Below the pieces are notes generated by a model, which saw only the letters and a list, made by a program, of their open reading frames with translations, searched no databases and was not told where the DNA came from. Positions 12,598-13,695 of a stretch of 13,695 bases of DNA are shown here, one piece after another; positions within the stretch are counted from its first letter, which is position 1; every line of letters starts with the position of its first letter. Origin of the DNA: DASPTB01 sp035623615 (GTDB lineage Bacteria; Actinomycetota; UBA4738); the NCBI GenBank assembly GCA_035623615.1, contig DASPTB010000207.1, forward strand, positions 1-13,695, given 5' to 3'. The position numbers and the translations under genes are program-made.

Positions 12598-13695
12598 TCA
12601 TCCCTTCTCGGCGAAGACCGCCTCGGCCGCGGCGACCGCGGCGCCCGGCTGCGCCTGGTACCCCATCGCTCGGAGCGTCATCTCGAGGGCCGACAGTCCG
12701 CGCAGGATGTCGAGGCGGTCGTAGTTGCCCAGGTGGCCGATCCGGAAGACCTTGCCCTTCAGCGGCCCCTGGCCGGGGGCGAGCACGATGCGGTGCTCCG
12801 CCCGGACACGCTCGACGATCTCGTCGGCGTTCACGCCCTCGGGCGCCTTCACGGCGGTGACGGTCCACGCGCGCTCGAGGTGCTCGCCGGAGAGTTCGAG
12901 GCCGAGCGCCCGCACGCCGGCCTTGGTCGCCTCCGACAGCAGACGCTGGCGGTCGAGGGCGGCGTCCTGGCCTTCGTCGAAGTACAGGCGCAGCGCCTCG
13001 CGGAGCCCGAGCATCGTCGAGATCGCCGGCGTGTAGGGGTTCTCGGGATCCTTCCGGTCGTAGGCGTCGCGGTACGCCGCCCAGTCGAAGTAGAACCGCG
13101 GGCAGGTGGCGGTGGTCGAGGCCTCCCACGCGCGCCGGGACACGGAAACGAACGCCACGCCCGGTGCAGCCGAGAGCGCCTTCTGCGATCCGCCGACCGC
13201 CACGTCCACTCCCCATGCGTCGCCGTCGTAGGGCACGGCGCCGAGGCTCGAGATCACGTCGACGACGTACAAGGCGCCCGCCTCGCGCACCACGCGACCG
13301 ACCGCCTCGACGTCGTGGATGACGCCGGTCGAGGTCTCGCTGTGCTGCATGAGCACGGCGGCCGTGGGAGCCTCGGCCAGCGCCTCGGCCACGTCCTCGG
13401 CGCGCACCGCGCTCCCCCATTCGTAGTCGATGACGCGGACCTCGAGGCCGAACGCCGTGGCGATCTTTGCGAAGCGTTCCCCGAAGAAGCCGGCCACCGG
13501 AACGACGACGCGGTCGCCGGGCGAGCAGACGTTCACGACCGCCGACTCGAGCCCGCCCGTGCCCGACGACGTCAGGATGAGAACGTCCGAGCTCGTCTTC
13601 ATGAGCTCCTGGATGCCTTCGGTCACCTCACGGAGGAGATCGCCGTAGCCGGGACCCCGGTGGTAGACGAGCGGTCTCGCCTGCGCTTGCAACAC
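12598..13695 (-). CDS. Class V aminotransferase (alanine/serine-glyoxylate type), N-terminus cut by window edge
   Basis: PLP-dependent fold-type I, class V transaminase; 365 residues are visible and the frame is still open at the right edge. In the family, ARPLVYHRGPGY is preceded by a TPGPTPVP-like start, so roughly 20 residues are missing and the apparent GTG at 13695 is probably internal. Visible motifs (numbered from the edge): SSGTGGLE (43-50) for PLP phosphate, MQHSETSTG (116-124), VVDVISSLG with D146 for the pyridine nitrogen, and GGSQKALSAAPG with the Schiff-base lysine K172. Relatives use alanine, serine or aspartate with glyoxylate or pyruvate. Adjacency to serA, as also in Thermotoga as I remember it, suggests a role in serine metabolism, possibly as the phosphoserine transaminase. 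Substrate specificity cannot be proven from sequence. Confidence 0.9.
   Translation of the reverse strand: MLQAQARPLVYHRGPGYGDLLREVTEGIQELMKTSSDVLILTSSGTGGLESAVVNVCSPGDRVVVPVAGFFGERFAKIATAFGLEVRVIDYEWGSAVRAEDVAEALAEAPTAAVLMQHSETSTGVIHDVEAVGRVVREAGALYVVDVISSLGAVPYDGDAWGVDVAVGGSQKALSAAPGVAFVSVSRRAWEASTTATCPRFYFDWAAYRDAYDRKDPENPYTPAISTMLGLREALRLYFDEGQDAALDRQRLLSEATKAGVRALGLELSGEHLERAWTVTAVKAPEGVNADEIVERVRAEHRIVLAPGQGPLKGKVFRIGHLGNYDRLDILRGLSALEMTLRAMGYQAQPGAAVAAAEAVFAEKG

Noticed and set aside
1..13695. tRNA, rRNA, CRISPR array, IS element or prophage signal
   Set aside because: I saw no cloverleaf-like sequence, regularly spaced repeats, transposase motif or integrase in any frame.

Overview
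The window is about two-thirds G+C by eye, dense in genes, with many GTG starts and several promoters placed so that transcripts would be leaderless. The order serA, ilvE, fumarylacetoacetate-hydrolase-family gene, gltX, a truncated haemoglobin of the GlbO type, and a 530-residue actinobacterial-style SerA all suggest a chromosomal segment of an Actinomycetota member. The short IlvE (308 aa) hints at a lineage outside the classical Actinomycetes, but I cannot name the taxon.

Left part (1-1100, + strand): a small FmdB-type zinc-ribbon protein, apparently leaderless, then a structured leader and a secreted four-cysteine protein of unknown function, closed by a 16-bp perfect hairpin. Next (1230-5313, + strand) is a self-contained peptide/oligopeptide-type ABC import unit with the unusual order permease C, substrate-binding lipoprotein, permease B. 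It has its own promoter (TTGTCC-N17-TACAAT) and a strong terminator, and no ATPase genes. Hairpins sit in both intergenic gaps; the second overlaps a repeat that could alternatively mask the ribosome-binding region of the last gene.

Middle (5337-7153): an ArsR-family repressor and an AHSA1/SRPBCC protein overlap by four bases on the minus strand. Their promoter has a perfect TTGACA box and a 16-bp palindrome filling the spacer exactly, a clear candidate operator. Divergent from it is a small, apparently leaderless four-helix membrane protein. Convergent with that gene is a 131-aa hypothetical protein with a charged N-terminus and a small beta-barrel-like core.

Right part (7247-13695, minus strand, read right to left): class V aminotransferase (cut by the window edge), serA, ilvE, FAH-family hydrolase, gltX and glbO. 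The first two are spaced 22 bases apart and probably cooperate in serine metabolism. The last three are chained by GTGA start/stop overlaps, so their translation is probably coupled. A T-rich terminator after ilvE and a promoter-like site before the FAH gene suggest that this trio is a separate transcription unit.

Most of the window is recognisable housekeeping and transport. I see no phage, IS, CRISPR, toxin-antitoxin or biosynthetic cluster. The less explained items are the secreted four-cysteine protein and its leader, the C-A-B transporter without ATPases, the two small unknown proteins, and the regulatory architectures listed in the findings.
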